Below, one piece after another: positions 1 to 11,900 of a stretch of 64,000 bases of DNA (positions within the stretch are counted from its first letter, which is position 1; each line of letters begins with the position of its first letter). The notes below the pieces were generated by a model. That model was not told where the DNA came from and searched no databases. It saw nothing but the letters and a program-made list of their open reading frames with translations. This DNA comes from Lenzites betulinus (taxonomy: Eukaryota; Basidiomycota; Agaricomycetes; Polyporales; Polyporaceae). The stretch covers positions 248,001-312,000 of the forward strand of contig JABYQU010000034.1 in the NCBI GenBank assembly GCA_022264855.1, given 5' to 3'. The translations under genes and the position numbers were made by a program.

Positions 1-487
1 GCAAACGGTTATTGGCGTGGCCTCAAAAGTTAACTGCAGTCCCGGACTATCCTTATCAGGGCCCCGACTACACCGTCAAAACTTGTTCGATCCCGGTTGC
101 AATTGTAGGCTGGCGTAGGCATTGGGCCTATTCTTGTGCACATCCCGACCTCCTCGGTGCGCTGCTCAGAGATATCTGAGTTCATCCTCGAGGAATGTAC
201 GACGCTGGTGGCGCTGAGCAGCATATGCATGTTCCGTCGGCGGTCTCACAGTCTTATCATGCCACCTCACCTTCTCGCCGGCGTGACCGTGCCCGTCAAC
301 CTGAGCCGCCAGCTGGCAGCTGTTGACTTGGTTTCTTCCCCGTTTCTTACGAGATGATCCATACGACGCGAGAGGGGCTTGATGATGCGGGGCTCTCGCC
401 GTGATCATGGGGCCGTTGCATCTCCCGTGTGGGCATCAATTCATCCCTATAGCGCTCTCGACCGCGTGGCCGGGGATACTCAGAAAA

Positions 488-496
488 TTATATAGA
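488..496 (+). promoter_or_regulatory. TATA box of first hexosaminidase gene
   Basis: An AT-rich TATATAGA-type core lies about 90 bases before the ATG at 583. Distance and orientation fit a core promoter; no transcription start can be seen directly. Confidence 0.5.
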
Positions 497-582
497 AACC
501 GACCGCGAGGAAGGTTTCCGCCCTCGAGCTCCGCCGCCCACCGACGCCAACCAGCTTCCGCCCACTAACCGCGCCGTTAGCC

Positions 583-2737
583 ATGAAGCTGCTCGCGCTC
601 GCGGCCCTCGTCCTCGCAACCGTGCACTCGCCCGTCGCGGCACTCTGGCCCCAGCCGCAGAGCGTCTCCACCGGCTCCAAGACCCTCCTCCTCTCGCCCG
701 CCTTCCAGATCACCGTGCTCGGGAACCACGTCCCGGGCGACCTGCTCGCCGCCGCGGGGCGCACGAAGCAGCTCCTCGCGTCGGACAAGCTCGAGCGGCT
801 CGTCGTCGGGCGCGGCGCGGCGGACGCGCCGTCGTTCCGCGCCGCCAAGTCCCTCGCGCGGCTCACGCTCTCGCTGAGCAAGGGCGCGGCGTTCGCGACG
901 CTCACGAGCGAGGCGCAGAAGGCGCCGGAGGCGCGCGACGAGGCGTACCACCTCGTCGTGCCCGAGGACGGCTCCGGCGCGAGCATCACGGCGAACTCGA
1001 CGCTCGGCCTGTTCCGCGGGCTGACGACGTTCAGCCAGCTGTGGTACGAGCACGGTAACACGGTGTACACCGTTAGTGCGCCCGTCACTATCGAAGATAA
1101 GCCTGCTTATGTGCGTATCTTCTGAGTGCGGGGATCCACACGTAGCTGATGTTGAGCTGATGGGTTTTGTAGCCCTATCGCGGGTTGATGCTGGATACAG
1201 CGCGTAACTTGTATGCATTAAAGAATGTTTGAATGAAGTATGCAACGTGTACTGACTGTCTCACAGCTTCCCGGTCGACGATATCAAGCGCACGCTTGAT
1301 GCCATGAGCTGGGTCAAGGTAATGATGTCTCCGAGACGTACAGCTTCAACTGTACTTACCGGCCCTACAGATCAACCAATTCCACTGGCACGTCGTAGAC
1401 AGCCAGAGCTTCCCGCTCATCGTCCCCGGCTTCACCGAGCTCTCCACCAAAGGCGCGTACTCGTCGTCGCAGACGTACAGCCTGGCGGACGTGCGCGACA
1501 TCGTCTCATACGCCGGCGAGGTAAGGGTCTTGGCCCCATCGCCCCTTAACATCCGTGACTGAATGAGCGCAACGCGCAGCGCGGCATCGACGTGATGGTC
1601 GAGATCGACACCCCTGGACACACCGCGATCATAGGCCAAGCGCACCCCGACTTCGTGGCGTGCCCAGAGGCTTCGCCCTGGGCGACCTACGCAAACGGTA
1701 CGTACCGCGCCCCAGCACATGCGGCGGCCCTGTTGGCGCTATTGCATCCCCGGGCCTGAGAACGCTTCTGACTTCTGGACTTCGTGATGTGGCGCGTTGT
1801 ATAGAGCCCCCGGCCGGCCAGCTGCGCTTCGTGGACGCGACGGTGACGAAGTTCATCGCGGACCTGTTCACGGAGGTCGCGAGCATGTTCCCGTCGACAC
1901 TGTTCAGCTCCGGCGGCGACGAGCTGAACACGAACTGCTATGACATCGACGCCCCGACGCAGGCTGCGCTCAACGCTTCCGGCAGCACGCTGGAGCAGGC
2001 GCTCAATGTGTTCACGCAGAAAACCCATGCTGCGCTTGAGGCGAAGGGCAAGACCCCGGTGGTGTGGGAAGAGATGGTGCTCGTCCACAACGTGACGCTC
2101 TCAAAAGACACGCCGGTGCTGTAAGTGTACCGCAACGTTTGCCGTATGGCGCATCCGCTCACTCGCGTCGTAGGGTCTGGATTTCCTCTGCAAACGTGAA
2201 AGCCGTCGCGGAGACTGGTCACAAGCTCATCCACGCCGCATCTGACTACTTCTACCTCGTACGTCCTCGTTTCTGCTCATTATGACCGCGCCTCACGTCG
2301 TTCAGGACTGCGGTGGTGGTGGATGGGTCGGCGACTTCCCCACCGGCAACAGCTGGTGCGATCCCTTCAAGACATGGCAGCACTCGTTCTCGTTCGACCC
2401 CGTGGCCAACCTCACCGCAGATGAGGCCAAGCTCGTCCTGGGAGGTCGGTGACACGTTATTCACCACTCGTTCAACCTGTTGCTCACATCCGGTCTTGTA
2501 GGCCAACACCTCCTGTGGACGGAGCAATCGGGCCCGCAAAACCTCGACCCCATTGTATGGCCGCGCGCCGCCTCGTCCGCGGAACTCTTCTGGACAGGTC
2601 CCGGCGGGAACATCAGCGCCGCGCTCCCGCGCCTGCACGACCTCTCGTACCGTCTGCGCCAGCGCGGTGTCAACGCGATCTCGCTCCAGCCGGAGTGGTG
2701 CGCACTGAGGCCCGACGCATGCGATATCAACGCCTGA
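583..2737 (+). CDS. Secreted GH20 beta-N-acetylhexosaminidase, copy 1
   Basis: The enzyme removes terminal GlcNAc/GalNAc residues from chitin oligomers and glycoconjugates, and acts outside the cell or in the wall. The first ATG is followed by a signal peptide (MKLLALAALVLATVHSPVAA) and then the LWPQPQSV start typical of fungal members. Later exons give NQFHWHVVDSQSFPL, DVMVEIDTPGHTAII and the catalytic Asp-Glu pair in SSGGDELNTNCYD, then LLWTEQSGPQNLD and the VWPRAASSAELFW block. The end is the stop at 2735-2737. About ten exons with short GT-AG introns join in frame, for example donor 1111 and the acceptor before PYRGLMLD. No break was seen. A second, similar gene on the same strand begins at 4394. 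Family assignment is firm; substrate preference is inference. Confidence 0.93.
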
Positions 2738-3094
2738 GCGCTGTCTGGTTTCGCACCGTGACTTTGTGCCGTGATGGACATGTCTAGGGCTTTTGGGGGA
2801 TACCACGAACACGTCTGTATTTCATTCGGGCAACACAGCGTTTGGGAAGGTGTAGTCTCGCTTCCTTTGCGTCGGCATGAATATTGGAATATTCGTGTTT
2901 TGGTTTCACGATGGCTGCTGAGGGAGGCGCACGAAGTTATTCGTGAGACGGAACCGAGGTCGTGCCCTGCGCGCAGAAGGGATTGATCCGAAAAATGGAA
3001 TTCAGAGCGCCGTGCGGCTCGCAGCAATGCGTTGTGGGATAGGTATATTGTGCACAGGTTGAGTACGAGTGCGGGTATCGACTGCCGCGGCCAT

Positions 3095-3946
3095 TTAGAC
3101 GTTCCTTGCACTCCTCTTCTCCCGCTCGCGCTCAAAGGCCGCAAGAACGTCCGGATGTTGCAGAATGTTGTTGAGCGGTCCGGTGTCTCCCTCTTCACTG
3201 ACAAGAGCCAACAGCTTTGGACGCGGCAGGACCATCGTGTGGCGCACAATCCAATTGCTTTCATATTGATTTGAGCAACAGTCAATTACATGGTACGAAG
3301 GAATGCTTACACGATGGTTTGCTCTTGCGTTTCCGCGTCCTGGACGCGTCCTACGCGTCGTAATAATCGGGCCCAATGCGCGCGAGCCCACAGCTCTGAG
3401 CGCGGGCCCAGTGCGGGTGCCCCATTGGCGTCAACGTCCTCGAAGGCTCCGGAGAAGAGCGCCAGTGCCTCGTCCTCTTTCCCGGACGTGCGGTGAATCG
3501 CGATGGCGAGGTAGAGCTCCGGGGCGACGTCCCGCTTCCCGCCCTTCGTCTGCGCGTAGCGGATGACCTCTCGGAGTGAGGGCTCTGCTTCAGAGATGCG
3601 GCATGGAACGGAGTACTGCGAGTCTCGTGTCAGACGACGCTCAGCTGTTCGTACACGGGCGTGAGGGACAAGGCAGCCCAGGCTGAAAAATGACACACAC
3701 TCTGTAGAACTGGGAGAGCTGCCAGTAGCACTTGTCGAGGTAAGCAGCAATTCGCTGCTCGATCTGCTCCGCAGACTTGTCCTGAGGCCTCAAGACCCCG
3801 AGCTCGCGGCGTTGTGCTTCGGAGCCATCGCGTACCTCCGCGATGTGGGCTTGGAGGGTATCCACGGCATTTCGTTGCTGTTCTGACTTGAAGTATTCCT
3901 CGAAAGCAACACGGAAGTTACTCGTGAGGAAATGTCTGGGCGCCAT
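3095..3946 (-). CDS. Unrecognised helical protein between the two hexosaminidases
   Basis: Three exons (3946-3701, 3615-3311, 3257-3095) join with intact GT-AG sites into exactly 238 codons including stop, giving 237 residues. The protein starts MAPRHFLTSNFRVAFEEYFK and is rich in charged, helix-forming residues (RDGSEAQRRELGVL, SAEQIEQRIAAYLDKCYWQL, SELWARAHWARLLRRVGR). This could be a TPR-like or other helical fold, but I recognise no family. It has no signal peptide or membrane segment. The start could lie upstream: the same frame stays open to 4015. It sits antisense between two duplicated GH20 genes, so it either entered the gap or was bridged by the duplication. The exon joins are well supported; the function is unknown. 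Confidence 0.7.
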
Positions 3947-4344
3947 GATGGAGGTTGTGGACCAAGCGTCGTACGCGCAGACGCCGTCGTGCTCAACGCT
4001 CCGCATAACCACCACAATCTCCGGCCCAGCTCTCGGTATTCAACGCCCGTCCGTGTATGCTCCCAACCAACGATGGCCACGCTGGCTTGACACAGTCTGA
4101 AACCTCTATCGTCGATGTAGCTCGTTATCAGCGTCACTTGCTATCTAGGCATCTTCTCCGACGGCGAAGACGGGGATACCACGCGGAGTGGTCGACGCAC
4201 AAGCCGATGGATAGGCCATATGTCTACTTCCCCTAGTCTGCCGTACAATCGGATAGTATTTTTGGAATTTGGATGGTCTTGAGGGGCCGTCTGCACGGTC
4301 AGGTGGCCCGCCTGCATGCGACCGAAGAGTTGGTAGAATTCGCG

Positions 4345-4350
4345 TATATA
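4345..4350 (+). promoter_or_regulatory. TATA box of second hexosaminidase gene
   Basis: A TATATA core occurs about 45 bases before the ATG at 4394. This implies a short 5' untranslated leader. Confidence 0.5.
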
Positions 4351-4393
4351 TGCGCGCAAAGCCACTGTTTATCCACCCTGCAGATCCCTCACC

Positions 4394-6693
4394 ATGAGGT
4401 TCACCACCTTCCTCCTCGCCGTCCTCCATGTCAGCGGCGTGCTCGCACTCTGGCCTTTGCCTCGCTCGCTGGAGACTGGGACAAGCGCGTTGAAACTCGC
4501 TTCGAATTTCGACATCCAGGTCGACGTCGCCCATGCACCCTCTGATCTTTCGGATGCTATCTCTCGCACGAAGTCTTTCCTGAAAAACGACAAGCTAGGC
4601 CGACTGGTGGTCGGACGTGGTGCCGCGGACCAGAGCGCCCTTCAGAAGGCAGGGTCTCTGCGGACCCTCCGGCTTTCTCTCGCGCAAGGCTCTCCGGTTC
4701 GGAGCATTACAGATGAAGCGAGACTTGCCATAGGCACTCGAAGCGAGGGATATGCCCTCCATATCCCTTCCGACGGTTCATCAGCTACTCTGACGGCTAA
4801 CTCTACCCTGGGGCTCCTCTGGGGCCTGACGACGTTCAGCCAGCTATGGTATGAGGCATCAGGGGAGGTGTACACGGTGGAAGCCCCAGTATCTATCACA
4901 GACTCCCCGGCATATGTAGGTACCGTTCGTTTTGCTTTGAGCGGTGGATCCAATGCTTAGTGCTGCAGCCATTCCGAGGATTCATGCTCGATACTTCGCG
5001 TAACTTGTAAGCGATCATAATTGACCAGACCTCTAGCTGTGTGCTCACTCATCACAGCTTCCCTGTCGCGGATATTAAGCGCACTCTCGACGCCATGAGC
5101 TGGGTCAAGGTAAACACTGTAGCGAGAACTGGTCTTATTAGTACCCTTATTCAACTATCATGCAGATGAGCCAGTTCCATTGGCACGTCGTTGACAGCCA
5201 GAGCTTCCCGCTCGAAGTCCCTGGATATACCGAGCTCGCGAGCAAGGGCGCGTACGACTCATCGATGGTTTACACCGCGAAAGATGTTCAGGACATCGTT
5301 GCATACGCCGGAGCGGTAAGTGAGGACAGTATAATACATGTAGCTGGTTTTAACTGCTGTATCTACAGCGAGGAATTGACGTCATGGTCGTAAGGCGATA
5401 TCCATTCTGGCAGGACTCGGCATAGAGCTCTGATGCATTGTAGGAAATCGACACCCCTGGTCACACTGCTATAATTTCGGCAGCGCACCCGGAACACGTC
5501 GCCTGCGCCCAGGAGTCTCCATGGTCCACGTTTGCGAACGGTTCGCTCGAACACGTCCCGTGTCTCTACTACCGCTGATACCACGACAGAACCTCCTGCC
5601 GGCCAACTGCGTTTCGCGTCACCCGCAACGACCAACTTCACCGCCGGGCTCATTTCTGCTGTCTCGCGCATGTTCCCGTCCTCGCTCGTGAGTACCGGCG
5701 GTGATGAGCTGAACACCGAATGTTACGCCCAAGATGCGGAAACCCAGGCCGATTTGAAGGCGAGCGGGCGGACGCTTGAGCAGGCGTTGGATGTCTTCAC
5801 CCATGCGACGCATGCCGCGATTCGTGCGCAGGGGAAGACTCCTACTGTATGGGAGGGTAAGTGGTTACCATACAGGTGATGATGCGCTTTCATTGATGAT
5901 AGAAACTCTGCAGAGATGGTGTTGGAACACAATGTGACGCTGGGCAACGACACTGTTGTAATGTGAGTTCATAGCGTGATTATACCTGTCCTCCGCGTCG
6001 CTCACTCTGAACAGGGTGTGGATATCGTCTGCGAATGCCGCGGCCGTGGCTGCGAAGAATTTCCGCCTCGTGCACGGTCCATCGGATTACTTTTACCTCG
6101 TACGTGGTAATATCACAGGTGTCGACAGAATACTTAGCTTTCGCGCAGGATTGTGGCGCTGGCGAATGGATTGGCGACGACGTCGCGTACGAGCCGTCCA
6201 TATGTGTCGAGTGACCTGATTTCTGACATCTTCTCGCATCCTTACACAGTAACAGCTGGTGTGACCCATTCAAGACATGGCAGAAGGTAATACAGGATTG
6301 AGACACCCCCGTTGCTCACGAGGTTGATCGACTAATTTTGCTAGTCGTACACCTTCGATCCACTCGCCAACATCTCCGCATCTCAAGCTCACCTCGTACT
6401 TGGTGGTACGCATCTACGATATACACTATTATTGTCTCCTGCTCACCTTTTGTACAGGCGAACAACTCCTGTGGACCGAACAATCCGGACCCGAGAACTT
6501 GGACTCAATCGTTTGGCCGCGCGCCGCGAGCTCCGCAGAGGTCTTCTGGAGCGGACCCGGGGGCGACTCGAACACCGCCCTCCCGCGGCTGCACGACCTT
6601 GCGTTCCGCATGCGTCAGCGCGGTGTCAAGGCCATCCAGCTCCAACCCATGTGGTGCGCGCTTCGTCCCGGGGAGTGCAACATCAACTCGTGA
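4394..6693 (+). CDS. Secreted GH20 beta-N-acetylhexosaminidase, copy 2
   Basis: This is a paralogue of the gene at 583 with the same exon-intron layout. It has a signal peptide (MRFTTFLLAVLHVSGVLA), an LWPLPRSLE start, MSQFHWHVVDSQSFPL, the EIDTPGHTAIIS block, the catalytic pair in STGGDELNTECY, then LLWTEQSGPENLD and VWPRAASSAEVFW. Both copies end in nearly the same way (copy 2: WCALRPGECNINS). The two proteins differ over much of their length, so the duplication is not recent. All motifs are present and the splice joins keep frame, so both copies look functional. Likely role: chitin oligomer breakdown or wall remodelling, from family knowledge. Confidence 0.93.
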
Positions 6694-7260
6694 AGTGCAA
6701 GGTGTTGTAAAGGAGATACTCAAAACAAGAAGTATATATAGTCTACATGTCATACAACAGCAGGTACAGGTGAACGACGACGCAGGCATGATGTACTGCA
6801 GTCATAAGTACTATTGCGAAGTCGCTGTCCTGTACGACCATTGACCATCGACCAGATGCCGTGCAGGAGCGGGCTATCCTCCTGGACTTGAGCGGCGTTA
6901 TGGGTATGGCTTGACCATTAGCTGACTGGATTGATCGTGTCCACGCTGCGAATACACTTAAAGCCGCACCGCCCCCACCTTCACTCACTTACTCACTCAC
7001 ACTCTTCGAACTCACTCGAAAAATCAACCTCAGCCCAGTGGACCAAATTTGTCGACTAGGAAATCCTACTCGGCGATCATTCTCAGCCAGCCGCTTCGTC
7101 CAAGAATGGACATCCGCCAGGGCGGATACAAAATCGGGCTGGAACGTCATTGGCCTCGTCGATCCGGAAAGATATCCGTCCGATCCCACACCCGCCCACC
7201 CGCAAGACATAAACCCTGCGGCATGCGATATGTCGCGCCAGCCCGCAGATTACCCGCACC
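6694..7260. other. Intergenic, no gene seen
   Basis: This holds the 3' flank of the second hexosaminidase gene and the upstream region of the next gene. A short CACT/TCAC-rich run near 6980-7010 is the only local pattern. No supported ORF or RNA gene. Confidence 0.5.
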
Positions 7261-8333
7261 ATGACCACCCACTCGCCAACCCGCCCCCTGGCCCTCAGCG
7301 TTGCCCAACCCGCGCCACCCGTCTCTGTCCTCGTCGCGACGCACGGCGTCGTCGGGCGCAAGCCTTCCGCGCAGGCGGCCAAACGCTCCCCGTCGCCGCG
7401 CGCCGAGCAGGATACGCGCGTACCGAACCCCGTCAACATGTTCAATAACATCATCATACACCCCGTCGCATGGCCCATGGAGGCGCTCCGGTGGATGGGG
7501 GTCCCGCACACCCTGCCGGCGACGCCGTCTCCCGCAACCACGCCGAGCAGTCTGCCGAAAGGGGCCATGTCAGCCTCCGCGCGCAAAGTGTACGGCCGCG
7601 TCGCGAGCGCGCTCCAGCGCCGGGGGTCGGCGTCGTACGAGGAGGTCGGTGCGCTCGTTGTCGAGGCGTTCTCGTCGATGGCCGATGTGCAGCATGAGTA
7701 CATCTACCGCCGCGCGAAGGCGTACCTCGCCCTTGGAGACATGAAGATTCGCATGGAGCCTATGCACGGGTTCTCGGGGAGGGGTGTTGCGCCGGTACTT
7801 GCGTACGTCGACGAGCCGTTCCGTCGGGCGCAGCGCGACAAGCTTGTGTACTCGAAGGGAGATCGTGGGCAGGGAGTAGAGAGCGTCCAGGACAACGACC
7901 ATGTCGCGGTCATGGACGTCGCCATGCTTCTCGCTATGGCACAGGAGCACAAGCGATGGGGAATACATCCCGACACCGACGGTAACCACACTGTGAGCGG
8001 CTCCACATCTAGTGTTCCCCAATACAGCGCTGACAACCTCATCAGTCACGGGTCATGTACCCAAACAACTCGAAAAGTGCTATGATTGTGCTTACCGCGG
8101 TGACAGCGGCCGAAACTCTGCGCGACCTCCAGACCGGCGCAGAGTTGATCAAGCCAGTCAGCTATAGCCGCCGAACTATACCCATCGTGAGCGACACCGG
8201 ATCCCCCGCATGGGAAAAGAGCCCGCTCCTGCACTTCATCTGGACGCTTGTCGAAGAGGGCGGACGACTTTCCGAGAAGGCGCCCACACCACGGTGGGCC
8301 ATCGGGCCTTGGGCGTGGACAACACACCTATGA
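7261..8333 (+). CDS. Orphan protein of 339 residues
   Basis: Exon 1 (7261-7992) and exon 2 (8046-8333) are joined across a 53-nt intron with donor GTGAGC and acceptor CAG, which keeps one frame and gives 339 residues. The first 95 residues are Pro/Ala/Ser-rich and probably disordered. From about residue 100 the sequence looks folded: SASARKVYGRVASALQRRGS, then EEVGALVVEAFSSMADVQHEY and, in exon 2, SAMIVLTAVTAAETLRDLQT. Four or more helices are likely. There is no signal peptide or membrane span. I do not recognise the family. Another donor (after 7981) would shift exon 2 into a frame that stops early, which is why the GTGAGC donor is preferred. Confidence 0.65.
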
Positions 8334-8944
8334 CATTCAACATCATATACCGTAACCGTGCACCGTTATTTTCATGTACTGCTCTGTAATATTTGGACTA
8401 TATACTTGTTTTGAGCCTCTTCGCCAACTTATGTCGTCCAGTGCACGTTCTTAGCACGGAAGCGCCCACCGCTTAATACACACCTATGAACGCACACCTT
8501 CATAGACATCGAATAGGAAGAAACACCTCGCAGAGCGCGGTCGTCAGCTTCCGTCATGCCGCCACCCTAGAATCCAGGCGCCGTGGCCCTACCTTCACCC
8601 CGAACCTACAGCATCGCGCATGCATTTCCAGGCCGGGCCGGGCACTACCTCACCTACCCCTGAACAACTCCCTGTCTTCGATACCATTTCTCGTCCACGC
8701 CTCCATGCGATGCACCCATGAGTAAAAGAGTTCTCGTGATGATCATTCTGCGGGCGTACGAGCGTGATGGGTACAAAACGGCTTTGTTACAAACGGCGGG
8801 AGCGCCCCCCGCGCGAGATTAGGTTATACTTCGATGCGAGTCCATATCCGTTTCCTGTCTCCCAGAGCGATGGCGCATAACTTCCGATAGCTTTTCCTTT
8901 GTTTCGTCTTCTCCTTTCATATATCACCCCCTGCTTCCATCCGC
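8334..8944. other. Intergenic between convergent genes, nothing seen
   Basis: This separates the ends of the orphan gene and the glutamate dehydrogenase gene. No coding signal, RNA gene or repeat could be supported. Confidence 0.5.
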
Positions 8945-11900
8945 TTACGCCGCGAGATCGCGCGCGAAGTGGAAGAAGTCGACCGAGGACGCGTTCACGC
9001 CGTACTTGTAGATCTGCGAAGGGAACCGCTTCAGCACCATCCTCAACGACTAAGGTACGACAAAAGGGTACTCACAAAGTGCGACGCGACCCAGCTCGAG
9101 AAGAGCGCACGTTGGTACGTGACGGGCAGCCGCTCGAGCAGAACATCGAGCCCGACCTTGTCCACGAGCGTCTTCGGGATCGCGCGCCCGATCACGCCGC
9201 GCTTGCTCGGGACGTCGTCGAACAGATCCGAGTCCTCGAGCTCCTCCTGGAGCTCGTTCAGCTTGCTCGAGAGCTCGTCGGAGATGATCGTGCGCGGCTT
9301 CGCGCCCTGCAGGCGCGCGTGCTCGCGCCAGATGCACGCGAACTCCGCCGCGGCGTTCTCCGTGATCTTCTGCTGGATGTCACGCACGTAGCTCTGGTAG
9401 AAGGCCGACGGCTGCCCGTGCTTGAATATCATGTGCTCGAGGTACTCCTCGGACGAGAGCCCGAGCCCGGCGAGCACTTCGAGCGAGGAGGAGGTCACGC
9501 CGCCCTTGTTCGCGCTCGAGTCTTTGAAGAGGACGATTTTGCGCTTCTCGAGGAAGAGGCGGGCTTGTTGCGTGAGGAATAGGTTCGCGCCTTCGACGAT
9601 GTATTTGAAGTGGGGCTTGCCCTCCGAGTCCACCAGCGCGGCAACGTTGGAGATGTTGACAGCCTCCGGCCTGGGAAGTCGATCAGCACGGGTAGGATCG
9701 AGAATGTCCAAGTGGTCTTACCGTCCACCGCAGGGCACGAACAGATCAGCCTTGAAGCGAAGGTGCGCACCATTGCGGAAGTCAGTGCCGTCAAGGACGA
9801 CCTCACCCGCTGCAGAGTCGCTGTAAACATCACCCTCTATCACAATAAATTGAAGATACTCACAAGGCAGCTTGACATCCTGATCCTCTACCTTCACAAG
9901 GTAGCCGTCTTTGCTCAGCTTCGACTTGTCGAAGAACCCAGCCGGCTTGCGCAGCTTCGCAAGGCGGATCAGCTCCTCGCGGTTGAGGCCGGCCGGGTCG
10001 TGGAGCACACCGCTGCCGTCGATGATCGCGATCGTCTTGTCGGAGCTCAACAAGATCTCGTCTAAACCCTCTGTAAGCCACTGCCACCACACATACGCGT
10101 GTATACGCACTTGAGCCAAGGTCACCGTCTGTAATCGATGGCAGTGAGTTAGGACACACTCCTCGGATTGAAGGGAGAACACGCACCAGGTCCGCCAGTC
10201 TGCACCTTCGTGATATCCTTCTCCCGCAGGCCTAGCTGCTTGTAGATGCCCAGTACGTACTGGCGCACCGACAGCGACGTCATGCCGTACACGTCGTGCG
10301 GGACACCGCCGAGCGTCTCCGCGCTCTTCCCGGTGGTGAATGACTTCCACCATGCGTCGGCGCCACGCGAGCGTGCGTGCACTGGTCACCATCATGAGCA
10401 TGCGTATGTAGGGACAGTGGAGATGTATACGCACGAGCAGCCCAGTCCATGAGGTCAGCGGTACCCTCTGGTCGCGGAGAACAGTCAGCAAGAGCATTGA
10501 TGACGATCACACAGAATGGACGTTACCATCGGGGCCGAAGAACAGCAGCTCGGGCTTTCCGTACAAGTCGACGATGCGCTCCTTAATTCCGGGGGTCTGT
10601 CCGGGAATCAGGAGGTCGATCATAGCCTGTGGTTGGTGTTCAGCATACATTTCCAATGGGAGGCATGGAAAATACGTACATCGACATACTTCTCGAAGCA
10701 CAACTTCGGGTTTTCGCCGAGCCTGCGCAGACGTGAGTGAAGCCCAGGAAGAAGACGAGAGGGGGAAGCACGTACGAAGGGAGAATAGTGCCCTTAGCAC
10801 CACCTTCAGGGATATCCTTGTTCTTGAGGGACTGGGTTGCGGCGAGCCCATAGTTCTCGTCGAACCTGCATGTCGATGAGTATACATTAACGGACCAATC
10901 CGATACGATACTCACAGCATACGCTGGTTGATCGAGTAGTTCCTGCGGACGCGAAACGGATCAGCACCCGAATGAAGAAACATGAAAAACAATTGGAGCG
11001 CACTCCCGGTTCCTCGACATGACGATACGGATACCGCCACGCGCGACGTCCTTGAACCGCAGGTGGAACCCGCGGAACTCTCCGCCTGCGCGCGCACGTC
11101 AGCCATCAAGACCAGGGACGCGTCGTATCGCACTCACCGATAACGAAGAACATGCCGTACAGCTTCTTCGGGTACTCGACCTCGGGAAGGAAGTCCGGCG
11201 CGAGGCGGAACGACAGCGCGACCTTCGTTGGCTGGTAGAAGTTCGTCTTCAAGACGTGCCTGTAGTCGTCTTTGTCAGTATCCATAGATCGCGAATGTCG
11301 AATCGCGTGTTAGAAAACGCACTTGTTGAAGATGAGGAAGCTCTCGAGGACCTGGAGCTCGTGCTTGTTCGTGACGGTCCGGCGGATCTTGTCGTAGAGC
11401 TCAGCGTCCGTGAGGGGCATTTGTGTGCGCAGACGTTGGTACGAGAGCGTGGGCCTACAGCATGTACAGTCAGCGAGACCACATCAGGATAGTACAGCGA
11501 CAATGCATACATGAGCTGCGCAGCCTCGTCCGTCTCGGGGTAGTGCGTCATCGCAAAGTTGACGTAGAGCAGGTTGATCTACCATCGCCTCTCCGTCAGC
11601 CGCGCGCATCGTGCTCAAACTGAGGATGCTCACCAAATCTGCGTGGCCGTGGATGACTTGGGCGATACTCTCACGGGTGAAAGTCTCCTCCCTGAACCGA
11701 CGCTTGATGTCGTCCAACACACTCGCGTGGGCTGGGTTCGTCTCGTCCAGGATGCCCTTGAGCGCGAGGTACGCCTGGCCCAGCCTGTTACAGAAGTGCT
11801 GCGCGAACACCCAGCCGCAGTCTTCGTCGTGCAACTTTGTGAGCACACGCATATAGCGACCAGGCGAGCGACTCACAAGCATATGTCGCCTCCTGGACGG

